Shown here piece after piece: positions 1-7,027 of a stretch of 7,408 nucleotides of DNA. Origin of the DNA: JARLFX01 sp036404255 (GTDB lineage: Bacteria > Acidobacteriota > Terriglobia > Terriglobales > Acidobacteriaceae). Under the pieces are notes generated by a model, which was not told where the DNA came from, made no database searches, and saw only the letters and a list, made by a program, of their open reading frames with translations. How positions within the stretch are numbered: the first letter of the stretch is position 1; every line of letters begins with the position of its first letter. The DNA lies in assembly GCA_036404255.1 (NCBI GenBank), contig DASWOP010000135.1, positions 1 through 7,408 of the forward strand, in the 5' to 3' direction. The position numbers were made by a program, and so were the translations under genes.

Positions 1-19
1 GGAATCTGCTTCTCAACCC
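1..19 (+). repeat. 3' tail of a GTCATTCY-type intergenic repeat
   Basis: The first bases (GGAATCTGCTTCTC-ACCCAT) match the tail of the repeat copy at 7104-7124 except for one base, so the window opens inside a repeat element whose head lies off the left edge. The ATG at 20-22 sits at the end of this matching tail. That makes it a poor candidate for a conserved gene start. Confidence 0.7.
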
Positions 20-1465
20 ATGCAGTCCATCGACCATAAATCCGGGGTCCCCAACGAACACGCATTTTGTTCGCTGGGGTGGAAATCTGGGTGCCCCATC
101 TTCGCCGCAGTATCATCGCGGCTAAGGTGGGCATTCGAGCCCCGCGCGAACCGCACCTGCCTCCTGCTCGCCGTGCTCACGTTCTCTCCCGCTCTCGCCA
201 CCGCGCAGAATCTCCCCGCCGGCACCCGCCCTCCAGATTCCGTTCGCGAAGACACTCCGCTCATACAGGCCGAAGCCGCCATCGCCGCCCGCAACTTCAC
301 CCAGGCCAAATCCCTCCTGCTCGCCATCACCGCGCAGCCCAACGCAGACGCCCGCGCCTTCTACGATCTTGGCTTTACCAACGAAGCCCTGCACGAGGAA
401 GCAGCCGCAGAGACCTCCTACCGCTCCGCCATCACCGCCGATCCTAAACAGTTTGAATCGCACGCCGCCCTCGGCCTCCTGCTGCGCGACCCCGCCGAAT
501 CCCGCAAAGAACTCCTCGCCGCCGCTGCGCTCACGCCCGCCGCGAATGAGAATGCAGCCCGCGCCGAAGTTGCCCGCGCCCTCGCGCAGATCGACGCTTC
601 CACCAACCCTGAAGCCGCTCGCGAAGAGATCCTCGCCGCCATCAAGCTTACCGGCGAAACCCCGCAGGATACATTGCTCACCGCGAAGATCGCCGAGCGC
701 CTCAACGACTTCACCGACGCGGAAACCACCTACCGCCGCCTTCTCGCCGCCCAGCCCAACGATCCCGACGCCACCTTCGCCTTCGCCGGCATGCTCATCC
801 GCGAAGACAAGCTCGCCGATGCAGAGTCTCTCCTGACCGCCGCGCTCAAAGCCCACCCCGCCGACGCTCCACTCACCGCGCAACTCGCCCGCGTCTACAT
901 GCTGCAGGGTGCAGCAGCCAAAGCCCTTCCCCTTCTCGTCACGCAGCACACCCAGCACCCAGACGATGCCGCCACCACGCGCATGTTAGCCAACGTCTAC
1001 AACCGCACCGGCGACGCCACCCACGCGGACGAACTCTATCAGGCCCTGCTCGCCGCCTCGCCCGACGACATCGGCCTCCTCTCCGCACGTGGAGACGCCC
1101 TCATCCGCCAGAAGCGTTTTGCGGAAGCGCAGTCCATCCTGCAACGCGCCAACACTCTCTTCCTCTCGCGCCCCGCGGCACTCCCTGCGACGGACGATCG
1201 CGTGCAGCTCACCAGCTCCCTCGCCTTCGCCGCGTCAGAGAACGGACAACCCGCCCTCGTACTCACAGCCCTAGATCAGCGAGTCGAATACGCCGAAGAA
1301 ACACCCTCCACCCTCTTCCTCCGCGCCACCGCACATGACCATCTGCATCATGTGGAGCAGGCACACAGCTTCTACACTCAGTTCATTGCTGCCGCGCAGG
1401 GCAAGTTTCCCGACGAAGAGTGGGAAGCCAAACACCGCCTCATCGCCCTCGCCCACGCAAAATAA
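20..1465 (+). CDS. Exported tetratricopeptide-repeat protein
   Basis: The 481-residue frame is rich in alanine and helix-forming residues and has repeated TPR-like helix pairs. Examples are ARNFTQAKSLLLAI (90-103), NDFTDAETTYRRLLAAQPNDP, EDKLADAESLLTAALKAHP, GDATHADELYQALLAASPDD and QKRFAEAQSILQRAN, spaced roughly 34 residues apart. TPR arrays are protein-interaction scaffolds, and no catalytic motif is visible. Residues 47-62 (CLLLAVLTFSPALATA) look like a signal-peptide core with an AxA-type cleavage site, so the mature protein is probably periplasmic. The start is uncertain. ATG 20 has no ribosome binding site, and the first ~37 codons consist of repeat palindromes. No in-frame ATG, GTG or TTG lies between those repeats and the signal peptide, so either this ATG is used or initiation is non-canonical. 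The stop is TAA at 1463-1465. The specific role is unknown. Confidence 0.85.
   Translation: MQSIDHKSGVPNEHAFCSLGWKSGCPIFAAVSSRLRWAFEPRANRTCLLLAVLTFSPALATAQNLPAGTRPPDSVREDTPLIQAEAAIAARNFTQAKSLLLAITAQPNADARAFYDLGFTNEALHEEAAAETSYRSAITADPKQFESHAALGLLLRDPAESRKELLAAAALTPAANENAARAEVARALAQIDASTNPEAAREEILAAIKLTGETPQDTLLTAKIAERLNDFTDAETTYRRLLAAQPNDPDATFAFAGMLIREDKLADAESLLTAALKAHPADAPLTAQLARVYMLQGAAAKALPLLVTQHTQHPDDAATTRMLANVYNRTGDATHADELYQALLAASPDDIGLLSARGDALIRQKRFAEAQSILQRANTLFLSRPAALPATDDRVQLTSSLAFAASENGQPALVLTALDQRVEYAEETPSTLFLRATAHDHLHHVEQAHSFYTQFIAAAQGKFPDEEWEAKHRLIALAHAK
49..79. repeat. Palindromic repeat hairpin (CCCCAACGAACA / TGTTCGCTGGGG)
   Basis: Arms 49-60 and 68-79 are reverse complements over 11 of 12 positions, with a 7-base loop (61-67). 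This is a typical intergenic palindrome, yet it lies inside the open frame that runs into the TPR gene. It is probably noncoding sequence read through by chance. Confidence 0.75.
89..131. repeat. GGGTGCCCCA-type palindromic repeat, copy 1
   Basis: GGGTGCCCCA at 89-98 recurs exactly at 1487-1496. Arms 95-108 and 118-131 pair over 12 of 14 positions, plus one T-G wobble, around the loop 109-117. Both copies start with the same ten bases and continue into a different stem, as expected for a repeat family that conserves structure more than sequence. Confidence 0.75.
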
Positions 1466-1486
1466 TTCATATCCCGCCACAGAATC

Positions 1487-1518
1487 GGGTGCCCCAGGTC
1501 TCGCTTCTGAGACCTGGG
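1487..1518. repeat. GGGTGCCCCA-type palindromic repeat, copy 2 (perfect 10-bp hairpin)
   Basis: CCCAGGTCTC at 1493-1502 and GAGACCTGGG at 1509-1518 are perfect reverse complements around a 6-base loop, only 27 bases after the TPR stop codon. The stem could pause or stop transcription, but no T-run follows, so I do not call an intrinsic terminator. Its first ten bases are shared with the copy at 89. Confidence 0.85.
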
Positions 1519-1624
1519 TTCTCCCCGCGAGACGATCTCTCCGCCGTCGTCATGTTGTGTGGAATATTCACGCATATCCCAACCACTCTCTTCCACCCCC
1601 CCGCATGTTAACCTTAAGAAAGCC

Positions 1625-2410
1625 GTGACCGCTTCCCTATTCCAGAGACTCTTCGGCGCGCCCGAGCCGCCGCCCATCGCGAAGCCCAGGATCGCGAAGC
1701 CGAAGAAGGCTCCCCGCGATGCCGCCGCGCCCAGCGTGCGCGAGATCTTCGAGCACGAGTACCGCGCTCTACGCCCGCGCGCCCCGCAGCCGCCCTTGGA
1801 CATCCGCTTCAAGCGCTTCACCAGCCTGAACACCACCATTCGTCTGCGCGAAGGCCAGCTCCACGTCCGCCTCTCAGACATTCTCGAGACCGCGCCGCCC
1901 GACGTCCTCTCCGCCATCGCGCACATCCTGATCGCCAAGCTCTACCGCAAAGACATCGACGCCGCCCGCGCCAACCGCTACCGCCGCTACACCACCAGCG
2001 AGACCGTCGCGCGCCAGGCCGAACACGTCCGCCAAACGCGCGGCCGCAAGCGCATCTCCACCGCGCAAGGCAACTTCTACGATCTGGATGAGGTCTTCGA
2101 GACGCTGAACGCCCGCTTCTTCCACGGCCTGATGGGCCGCCCCACGCTTACCTGGAGCACCCAGCACGCCCGCCGCATGCTCGGCCACTACGACGCCGCC
2201 CACAACACCATCGTCGTCAGCAAAGTCTTCGACCGCGCAGATACCCCCCGCGCCGCCGTCGAATATCTTCTCTACCACGAGATGCTGCACCTCAAGCACC
2301 CGGTCAAGGTCAAAGGCGGCCGCCGCTGCGTCCACTCCCGCGAGTTCCAGGCCGAAGAAAAACTCTTTCCCGACCTCGCCGAAGCTAAGGCGTATTTGAA
2401 ACAGCTTTAG
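1625..2410 (+). CDS. SprT-like zinc metalloprotease domain protein
   Basis: The product is a 261-residue protein with a zinc-protease signature near its C-terminus. HEMLH is encoded at 2276-2290 (residues 218-222), and CVHSREFQ follows, with a His at 237 as likely third zinc ligand. The order HExxH, then H about 15 residues later, then an aromatic residue resembles SprT/Spartan-like and YgjP-like metallopeptidases. There is no C-terminal zinc ribbon, and the N-terminal ~30 residues are basic and proline-rich. No signal peptide or membrane segment is seen, so it is probably cytoplasmic. The substrate is unknown. The start chosen is GTG 1625 (TASLFQRLFG...), with a weak AAGAAAG just upstream. 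The frame is open back to another GTG at 1559, but those 22 residues look like intergenic sequence. The 3' end overlaps the converging neighbour by 26 bases. Confidence 0.8.
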   Translation: MTASLFQRLFGAPEPPPIAKPRIAKPKKAPRDAAAPSVREIFEHEYRALRPRAPQPPLDIRFKRFTSLNTTIRLREGQLHVRLSDILETAPPDVLSAIAHILIAKLYRKDIDAARANRYRRYTTSETVARQAEHVRQTRGRKRISTAQGNFYDLDEVFETLNARFFHGLMGRPTLTWSTQHARRMLGHYDAAHNTIVVSKVFDRADTPRAAVEYLLYHEMLHLKHPVKVKGGRRCVHSREFQAEEKLFPDLAEAKAYLKQL

Positions 2411-3107
2411 CTGCCTTCGCCTGTTTTATAAATTTCAGCATGAAGAACACCCAGCCGTAGAGGAGCATGAATCCAACCCATAGCAATATCTTGCCTTGGT
2501 GCACTTGTCGAGCATTATCACCGGCGCGATGTTGAACCCAAAATGCTGCTCCACATACAACTGGAGGAATCCAGGCTATTGCAATTAGCTTGATGAACCT
2601 CCGCCGCATTTCTTGTTGCATCTCTGGTGATAGTACTTGCTCTTGTTGCTGCAATGATGGTTCACCGACGTCAGTCATTTTCTTATTCTTGGTATACCAA
2701 TAGAGAATCATTAGGGCAGCGCCAATCCCTAGCATCGCCAGGTCGCTACCATATAAATTCCCATAATGGTAATGCCACGATATATAAGGGCCTGAGAGAA
2801 CGACTAAGTCTGTTGCCGTAACAATGTTTACAACATAATCCACTTGAACCAGATTACCGTTTACTACTTGTGGCCCAATGTAACCGACCGCAATAGGGTC
2901 AACTATTGCTCCATCAGCTTGTTGAATACCAAAGTATGTAGTCGGCCCACTCTTACCGCCTTGAACTGTCCTTACATGAACAATTGTTCCCTCGACGGAA
3001 TATCGCGGCGAGGTGTAAGTTGTGAAGATTAGCCAAGCACCACACGCAAACGACAGAATACCTATCACTAGAATTGCTATAAGCGAGGCATTGTTAGTTT
3101 TTGCCAT
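2385..3107 (-). CDS. Hypothetical four-helix membrane protein, AT-rich
   Basis: I do not recognise the family. The 240-residue product has four hydrophobic segments at about 8-28, 122-139, 171-191 and 206-227. A ~90-residue polar, beta-rich stretch follows the first helix (EGTIVHVRTVQGGKSG...), probably outside the membrane and loosely reminiscent of DUF3592-type proteins. A charged glutamine-rich linker (QQQEQVLSPEMQQEMRRRF) separates helices 2 and 3. ATG 3105-3107 is chosen; an in-frame TTG lies six bases upstream. Composition is strikingly different from the neighbours: bases 2641-2700 hold 24 G+C of 60, against 42 of 60 at 6241-6300. That suggests recent acquisition. It follows lgt on the same strand with a 41-base gap and could be co-transcribed. 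Its tail overlaps the end of the SprT-like gene. Confidence 0.7.
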   Translation of the reverse strand: MAKTNNASLIAILVIGILSFACGAWLIFTTYTSPRYSVEGTIVHVRTVQGGKSGPTTYFGIQQADGAIVDPIAVGYIGPQVVNGNLVQVDYVVNIVTATDLVVLSGPYISWHYHYGNLYGSDLAMLGIGAALMILYWYTKNKKMTDVGEPSLQQQEQVLSPEMQQEMRRRFIKLIAIAWIPPVVCGAAFWVQHRAGDNARQVHQGKILLWVGFMLLYGWVFFMLKFIKQAKAAKAVSNTP

Positions 3108-3148
3108 ATCCAATCGAAATCCAGTCTTGGATCAAATTCGATTTCAAA

Positions 3149-3988
3149 CTATGTTGTCTCTACTGAGTTCACCTCAGGCTTCGCAGCAATCTCAGCCGCC
3201 GGCTTACCCTTCACCAGCAGCATAATCACCGACCCCACCACCACCGAACCCAGCGCCGCGACCTGAGCATTGCTCATGCCCCAATAGATCTTCGGGTTGA
3301 TGCGAATAATCTCCACCAGAAACCGCCCAATCCCGCTGATCACCAGGTACTCTCCCGTGATCCACCCGATAGGCCGCTGTTTCTTCCCTCGCTGCCACAG
3401 ATACCACGCCAGCGCGAGCGAAAAAATCAGCTCATAGATCGGCGTCGGATGCACGTGCACGCCCGGTGCCGTCGGCACCAGCCCATTCGGGAATGCAACG
3501 CCCCACGGCAGCTTCGTCACAATGCCGTAGTCGCCGTCGCCAGAGGTGAAGCACCCCAGCCGGCCCACGCCGTAGCCCACCGCAGCGGCGGGCGCAGCCA
3601 GGTCCAGCATCCGCAGCGGACGCAGTTTATTCTGCCGTCCCTGCCACAGCAGCGTGGCAATACCGGCAATCATGCCGCCAAACCACGCAAAGCCTGCCTG
3701 GAACCAGTGCAGAAACCCGGCCAGCAGATCCAGCGGCCGGTGAATCCCCGGCGCCGCGATCTGATGCAGTGCCAGCACCAGCCCCGGAACGTCCTCCAGC
3801 TCGTGCCAGGCCTTCGCGCCCAGCACCCCGGCAATAGTCACAAAAGCCACAATATTCAGTGCGTCCGCGTCAATGCGATTGCGCTGCAGGTTGAAATGGA
3901 GAGTCAGCGTAGCGCAGACAGCGGCGAGCCAGAGCATCAGCCCGAAGGTGCCCAGCGTCGCCGGGCCGATATGGATAAAAGGAATCAT
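3149..3988 (-). CDS. lgt: Prolipoprotein diacylglyceryl transferase
   Basis: Lgt is the inner-membrane enzyme that moves diacylglycerol from phosphatidylglycerol to the lipobox cysteine of prelipoproteins, the first step of lipoprotein maturation. The 279-residue product is multi-helical. It shows the family opening MIPFIHIGPATLGTFGLMLWLA, the central GYGVGRLGCFTSGDGDYG (138-155, Arg at 143), PTPIYELIFSLALAWYLW, and the late GRFLVEIIR (221-229). The GRxGCxxSGDGDxG form is a variant I associate with Acidobacteriota and Bacteroidota. The residue before GGM is Phe103, where E. coli Lgt has His103 (FHGG). ATG 3986-3988 fits the family N-terminus and has TTGGAA upstream. ATG 4013-4015 and TTG 4019-4021 are in-frame alternatives. 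The gene diverges from hpt across a large inverted repeat. Confidence 0.93.
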   Translation of the reverse strand: MIPFIHIGPATLGTFGLMLWLAAVCATLTLHFNLQRNRIDADALNIVAFVTIAGVLGAKAWHELEDVPGLVLALHQIAAPGIHRPLDLLAGFLHWFQAGFAWFGGMIAGIATLLWQGRQNKLRPLRMLDLAAPAAAVGYGVGRLGCFTSGDGDYGIVTKLPWGVAFPNGLVPTAPGVHVHPTPIYELIFSLALAWYLWQRGKKQRPIGWITGEYLVISGIGRFLVEIIRINPKIYWGMSNAQVAALGSVVVGSVIMLLVKGKPAAEIAAKPEVNSVETT

Positions 3989-4027
3989 GCGTTTCCAAGT
4001 ATAGACGTTCGGCATGGCCAAAGGCTC

Positions 4028-4102
4028 ACCACGGATTACGCGGAGTTCACGGATGAGCCATTCGAAGCAGCATCAAATCCGTGCTATCCGCGTATCCGTG
4101 GT
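4028..4102. repeat. Long imperfect inverted repeat (CCACGGATTACGCGG type)
   Basis: Left arm 4028-4054 (ACCACGGATTACGCGGAG...) and right arm 4077-4102 (...CCGCGTATCCGTGGT) are imperfect reverse complements around a 22-base spacer. The motif CACGGAT recurs within each arm. It fills the divergent gap between lgt and hpt, so any promoter for either gene must lie within or beside it. It looks like a dispersed noncoding repeat or miniature mobile element. No protein is encoded. Confidence 0.8.
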
Positions 4103-4165
4103 TCTGCCTTCGCTCTATTTCGGGCAGGATTTCCTCAGCCCCATCCGCGCTACTCTGATAGCACC

Positions 4166-4717
4166 ATGATCGATTTCATACCAGCCAGCAAGATGGAGAT
4201 TCTCTTCTCCAAAGAACAGATCGCCGAGCGCGTCCAGGCCGTCGGCCACCAGATTTCAGCCGACTACGCCGGCCAGAGCATCGTCCTCGTCGGCGTACTC
4301 AAGGGCGCCGCCATCTTCCTCGCCGATCTCGCCCGCGCCATCGAAGTCGATAACACCTTCGATTTCGTCGCCGTCTCCAGCTACGGCAAGGGCACGCGCA
4401 CATCCGGTGCCGTCAAGCTCATCAAAGATCTTGACCTTCCCATCGAAGGCAAGCACGTCCTGATCGTGGAAGACATTCTCGATACCGGCCTCACCCTCGG
4501 CTACCTGCGCAAGATGATGCTCCAGCAGAAGCCGAAGTCCCTCAAGATCGTCGCCTGCCTTGACAAGCCCGCCCGCCGCATCGAGCCCATTGAGGCGGAT
4601 TACGTCTGCTTCAGCATCCCCAACCACTTCGTCATCGGCTACGGCATGGACTACGCGGAAAAATACCGCAACGTCGCGGACATCCGCCTGATGCCCCCGG
4701 AGCAGGGCGGCCACTAA
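4166..4717 (+). CDS. hpt: Hypoxanthine phosphoribosyltransferase
   Basis: This purine-salvage enzyme joins hypoxanthine (and often guanine) to PRPP to give IMP or GMP in the cytoplasm. The 183-residue product has the usual family length. It carries the PRPP-binding motif VLIVEDILDTGLTL at 98-111 with paired acidic residues E102/D103, and the LKGA loop at 45-48 for pyrophosphate. SSYGKGT at 71-77 is the flexible loop. The purine-contacting CLDKPARR (131-138, Lys134) and FVIGYGMDY (155-163) complete the set. ATG 4166 gives the normal family N-terminus. The same frame stays open far upstream opposite lgt, but that stretch has no hpt similarity. There is no Shine-Dalgarno site. It seems to be a single-gene unit. 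Confidence 0.95.
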   Translation: MIDFIPASKMEILFSKEQIAERVQAVGHQISADYAGQSIVLVGVLKGAAIFLADLARAIEVDNTFDFVAVSSYGKGTRTSGAVKLIKDLDLPIEGKHVLIVEDILDTGLTLGYLRKMMLQQKPKSLKIVACLDKPARRIEPIEADYVCFSIPNHFVIGYGMDYAEKYRNVADIRLMPPEQGGH

Positions 4718-4729
4718 GCTTACCCGCCC

Positions 4730-4740
4730 GTCGTCCTGAG
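4730..4740 (+). repeat. Degenerate head of a GTCATYCTGAG repeat
   Basis: GTCGTCCTGAG resembles the first eleven bases of the repeat at 4826 with one change, and then the similarity stops. It is probably a truncated or decayed copy, 13 bases after the hpt stop codon. Confidence 0.5.
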
Positions 4741-4755
4741 CCCTCCTACAACCCT

Positions 4756-4788
4756 GTCATTCTGAGCGCAGCGAAGAATCTGCTTTCT
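4756..4788 (+). repeat. GTCATTCTGAGCG intergenic repeat, intact copy 1
   Basis: These 33 bases are identical to 7028-7060, and the two flanking bases on the left also match. ATTCT at 4759-4763 pairs with AGAAT at 4775-4779. The block TCATTCTGAGCG (4757-4768) is exactly the sequence specified by the guide segments of the IS110-like element at the right end of the window. Confidence 0.9.
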
Positions 4789-4825
4789 TGCGGCTGCTCA
4801 TTCAGCCAGATAAATTGTATGGAGC

Positions 4826-4859
4826 GTCATCCTGAGCGTTTAGCGAAGGATCCCTGTAG
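4826..4859 (+). repeat. GTCATCCTGAGCG intergenic repeat, variant copy
   Basis: This copy begins GTCATCCTGAGCG and carries AGCGAAGGATC in the second half. ATCCT (4829-4833) pairs with AGGAT (4847-4851). Relative to the ATTCT/AGAAT copies, both sides of the stem have changed together, so the hairpin is under constraint. The right boundary is approximate. Confidence 0.8.
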
Positions 4860-5034
4860 TTGCCTTGATCGTTGTACGACCGCAGCCCCACGAAGGTCGT
4901 TGCCAATGAGCTACGACTCACCCTGCTGACCTTCCAGACACTCCCCCTGTTCTACCGGGGCCCCCTGCTGATATCTTCACTCGTAGCTGGGTAAAAGCAT
5001 TTCCGCGCGCGCTATCCGGCATATCGACCGATTC

Positions 5035-6990
5035 ATGGCCACGACATCCAAAACCCGCACCAAGCCCACCCCGCCGCTGACGCTCTCCCGCCTCAGCAGC
5101 CAACAGGCCCGCGCGCAGTTAGACCCCAACGCCACCAGCTCAGTCGACGTGAGCGATAGCCTTGAAGCTCTCAGTCAGCACGAATCTCCAGACAGTTTTG
5201 AGGGCGACTACCGCCCCGCCGACGCCTCCACCACCCCCGCGCCCAACCTCCATGCCGAGCCGCCGCAGATGGACTTCCTCCTGCGCCTGGCCGATGCCCT
5301 GAACACCACCCTCGACCTCCAGACCCTCATGCAGCGCGTCGCCGATCTCGTCCGCGCCGTCATTGACTACCGCATCTTCGCCATCCTGCTCATCAACGAC
5401 CGCACCCACGACCTCCGTGTCCGCTTCCAGATCGGCCACACGGCAGAGACCGAGCGTGTCCGCGTCAAGATGGGCCGTGGCATCGTCGGCCAGGCCGCCG
5501 AGCAGCGCCGCGCCGTCCTCGTGCATGACGTCCGCACTTACGAGAACTACATTGACGCCAACCCCGGCGTCCGCTCCGAGCTCGCCGTCCCTCTCATCGT
5601 CAAAAACAAGGTCATCGGCGTCATCGATCTCGAATCCGAGCAACTCGCCTACTTCACGCTGGCGCACCAGCGCCTGCTCGAACTCGTCGCCTCGCGCATG
5701 GCCATCGCCGTTGAAAACGCGCGCCTCTACACCCGCATCGCCCGTCAGGCCCAGACGCTGACAGTGCTCAACGACATCAGCCGCGAACTTACCTCCATTC
5801 TCGACCTTGACGACCTGCTGGAGCGCATCGGCCACCTCCTCAAGCGCGTGGTGGACTACCAGATGTTCACCATCGCCCTCTGGAGCGATGCCAGCCACAC
5901 CTTCGAGCACCGCTTCTCCACCCGCTACGGCGTCACCGTGCACCGCGACCTCAACATCTCGCTCGGCGACGGCCTGGTCGGCGCCGCCGCGCAGGAGAAG
6001 ATGCCCGTCCTCGTGCCAGACGTCCGCAAAGACCCGCGCTACATTGTCGTCAATCCAGAGACCCGCTCCGAGCTCGCCGTGCCCCTCATCTACAAGGGCA
6101 AGGTCATCGGCGTGATGGATCTCGAACACACCCGCGCCCACTACTACAACACCGAGCACCAGACCACGCTGGTCACCCTCGCCGCGCAGGTGGCCATCTC
6201 CATTGAAAATGCCCGCCTCTACCAGCAGGTCGTCGAAGACGAAGCCCGCATGGAGCGCGATCTCGCCATGGCGCGTCAGGTACAGCTCCGCCTGCTGCCG
6301 CCCAGCGCCCCCAGCATGCCGCACGCTGAGATGTTCGCCAAGTTCATGCCCGCCCGCTCCATCGGCGGCGACCTCTACGACTTCCTCGAATACTCTGACG
6401 GCGACAAAGGCGAGCGCCTGGCCATAGCCGTGGGCGATGTCAGTGGCAAAGCAGCCCCCGCCGCGCTCTACGCCGCCCTGGTCTCCGGCATCATGCGCTC
6501 GCTGGCCCAGCAGTACCACTCGCCCGCCCCCATGCTGGTCGCGCTCAACGACGCCCTGCAGGAGCGCAAGCTCGACTCGCAATACGTCACCATGCTCTAC
6601 GCCGTCTGGAACGACGGCAACCAGACCCTCCAGGTCGGCAACGCCGGCAGCACCCAACCGCTCTTCATCACCGCCGCCGGCGAAGTCAGCACCATCAACG
6701 CCACCGGCTTCCCTCTCGGCATGTTTGAGAACGTGGAGTACGAAGAGTTCACCCTCTCCACCCGCCCCGGCGACTGCATCGTCTTCATCTCAGACGGAAT
6801 CACCGACGCCCTCAACCCCGCCGGCGAAAGCTTCGGCGACGAGCGCCTCAAGTCCATCCTCTCCCAGGCCGACCGCACCTCCGCCAAGTCCATCGTGCAA
6901 TCCATCCTCAAAGCCGTCTCCGACTTCCAGGGCGGTACCGAACACTTCGACGATGAGACCGTAGTCGCTCTCCGCGTCCTCGGAGAATAA
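5035..6990 (+). CDS. GAF-GAF-PP2C (SpoIIE/RsbU-type) serine phosphatase
   Basis: This 651-residue protein has a low-complexity N-terminus (1-75) and two GAF domains (about 94-228 and 258-394). A helical linker ending in AMARQVQLRLLPP follows, then a PP2C/SpoIIE phosphatase domain (about 405-649). Metal-binding acidic motifs are all visible: GGDLYD (444-449), GDVSGKA (467-473), ISDGITDA (585-592) and DDET (639-642). The frequent NAGHNPP motif is NAGSTQP here (536-542). Such enzymes typically dephosphorylate anti-anti-sigma factors in partner-switching stress pathways, with the GAF domains sensing small ligands or protein partners; the target here is inferred. The two GAF domains share near-identical segments (RSELAVPLI-K-KVIGV-DLE), pointing to internal duplication. 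It has no membrane segment, so it is cytoplasmic. ATG 5035 has no Shine-Dalgarno site. No anti-sigma or STAS gene lies nearby. Confidence 0.92.
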   Translation: MATTSKTRTKPTPPLTLSRLSSQQARAQLDPNATSSVDVSDSLEALSQHESPDSFEGDYRPADASTTPAPNLHAEPPQMDFLLRLADALNTTLDLQTLMQRVADLVRAVIDYRIFAILLINDRTHDLRVRFQIGHTAETERVRVKMGRGIVGQAAEQRRAVLVHDVRTYENYIDANPGVRSELAVPLIVKNKVIGVIDLESEQLAYFTLAHQRLLELVASRMAIAVENARLYTRIARQAQTLTVLNDISRELTSILDLDDLLERIGHLLKRVVDYQMFTIALWSDASHTFEHRFSTRYGVTVHRDLNISLGDGLVGAAAQEKMPVLVPDVRKDPRYIVVNPETRSELAVPLIYKGKVIGVMDLEHTRAHYYNTEHQTTLVTLAAQVAISIENARLYQQVVEDEARMERDLAMARQVQLRLLPPSAPSMPHAEMFAKFMPARSIGGDLYDFLEYSDGDKGERLAIAVGDVSGKAAPAALYAALVSGIMRSLAQQYHSPAPMLVALNDALQERKLDSQYVTMLYAVWNDGNQTLQVGNAGSTQPLFITAAGEVSTINATGFPLGMFENVEYEEFTLSTRPGDCIVFISDGITDALNPAGESFGDERLKSILSQADRTSAKSIVQSILKAVSDFQGGTEHFDDETVVALRVLGE

Positions 6991-7007
6991 TCCTCCCTCC
7001 GGAACTT

Positions 7008-7015
7008 GTCATTCT
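7008..7015 (+). repeat. Isolated GTCATTCT repeat fragment
   Basis: GTCATTCT occurs here 17 bases after the phosphatase stop codon and continues as CCCTCC rather than GAGCG. It is a truncated copy of the repeat head. This shows that such fragments occur without an adjacent insertion sequence. Confidence 0.5.
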
Positions 7016-7027
7016 CCCTCCACCACT

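Larger units (their letters stand above)
4718..5034. other. Gene-free region with repeats, upstream of the phosphatase gene
   Basis: No coding frame is convincing in these 317 bases. The left half holds GTCATYCTGAG-type repeats (4730, 4756, 4826). The right half holds three smaller structures. ACGACC 4876-4881 pairs with GGTCGT 4895-4900. AGCTACGA at 4909-4916 is inverted at 4981-4988. CCCTGCTGA is directly repeated at 4921-4929 and 4963-4971. The promoter of the downstream gene should lie here, but no clear -35/-10 pair was identified. Confidence 0.6.

Noticed and set aside
122..958. 278-codon - strand frame opposite the TPR gene
   Set aside because: It is a glycine-rich, low-complexity translation typical of a complement of GC-rich coding sequence.
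1493..1518. Intrinsic terminator after the TPR gene
   Set aside because: The stem is strong but no T-run follows; it is kept as a repeat hairpin.
1559..1624. GTG 1559 as the start of the SprT-like gene
   Set aside because: It adds 22 residues from what looks like intergenic sequence, without a ribosome binding site; GTG 1625 is preferred but not proven.
3449..4165. Long + strand open frame leading in-frame into hpt, which would give a 422-residue protein
   Set aside because: It lies opposite lgt, its translation has no recognisable domain, and hpt has a normal family start at ATG 4166. It is an antisense shadow.
5140..6657. 505-codon open frame on the - strand opposite the GAF-PP2C gene
   Set aside because: Its composition (Gly, Val, Asp, Glu) mirrors GC-rich codons of the + strand gene, which has clear domains. 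It is not a gene.
7008..7015. GTCATTCT followed by non-repeat sequence as a second insertion scar
   Set aside because: The following CCCTCC does not match the element's left end, and no element is present. It is probably a decayed repeat.
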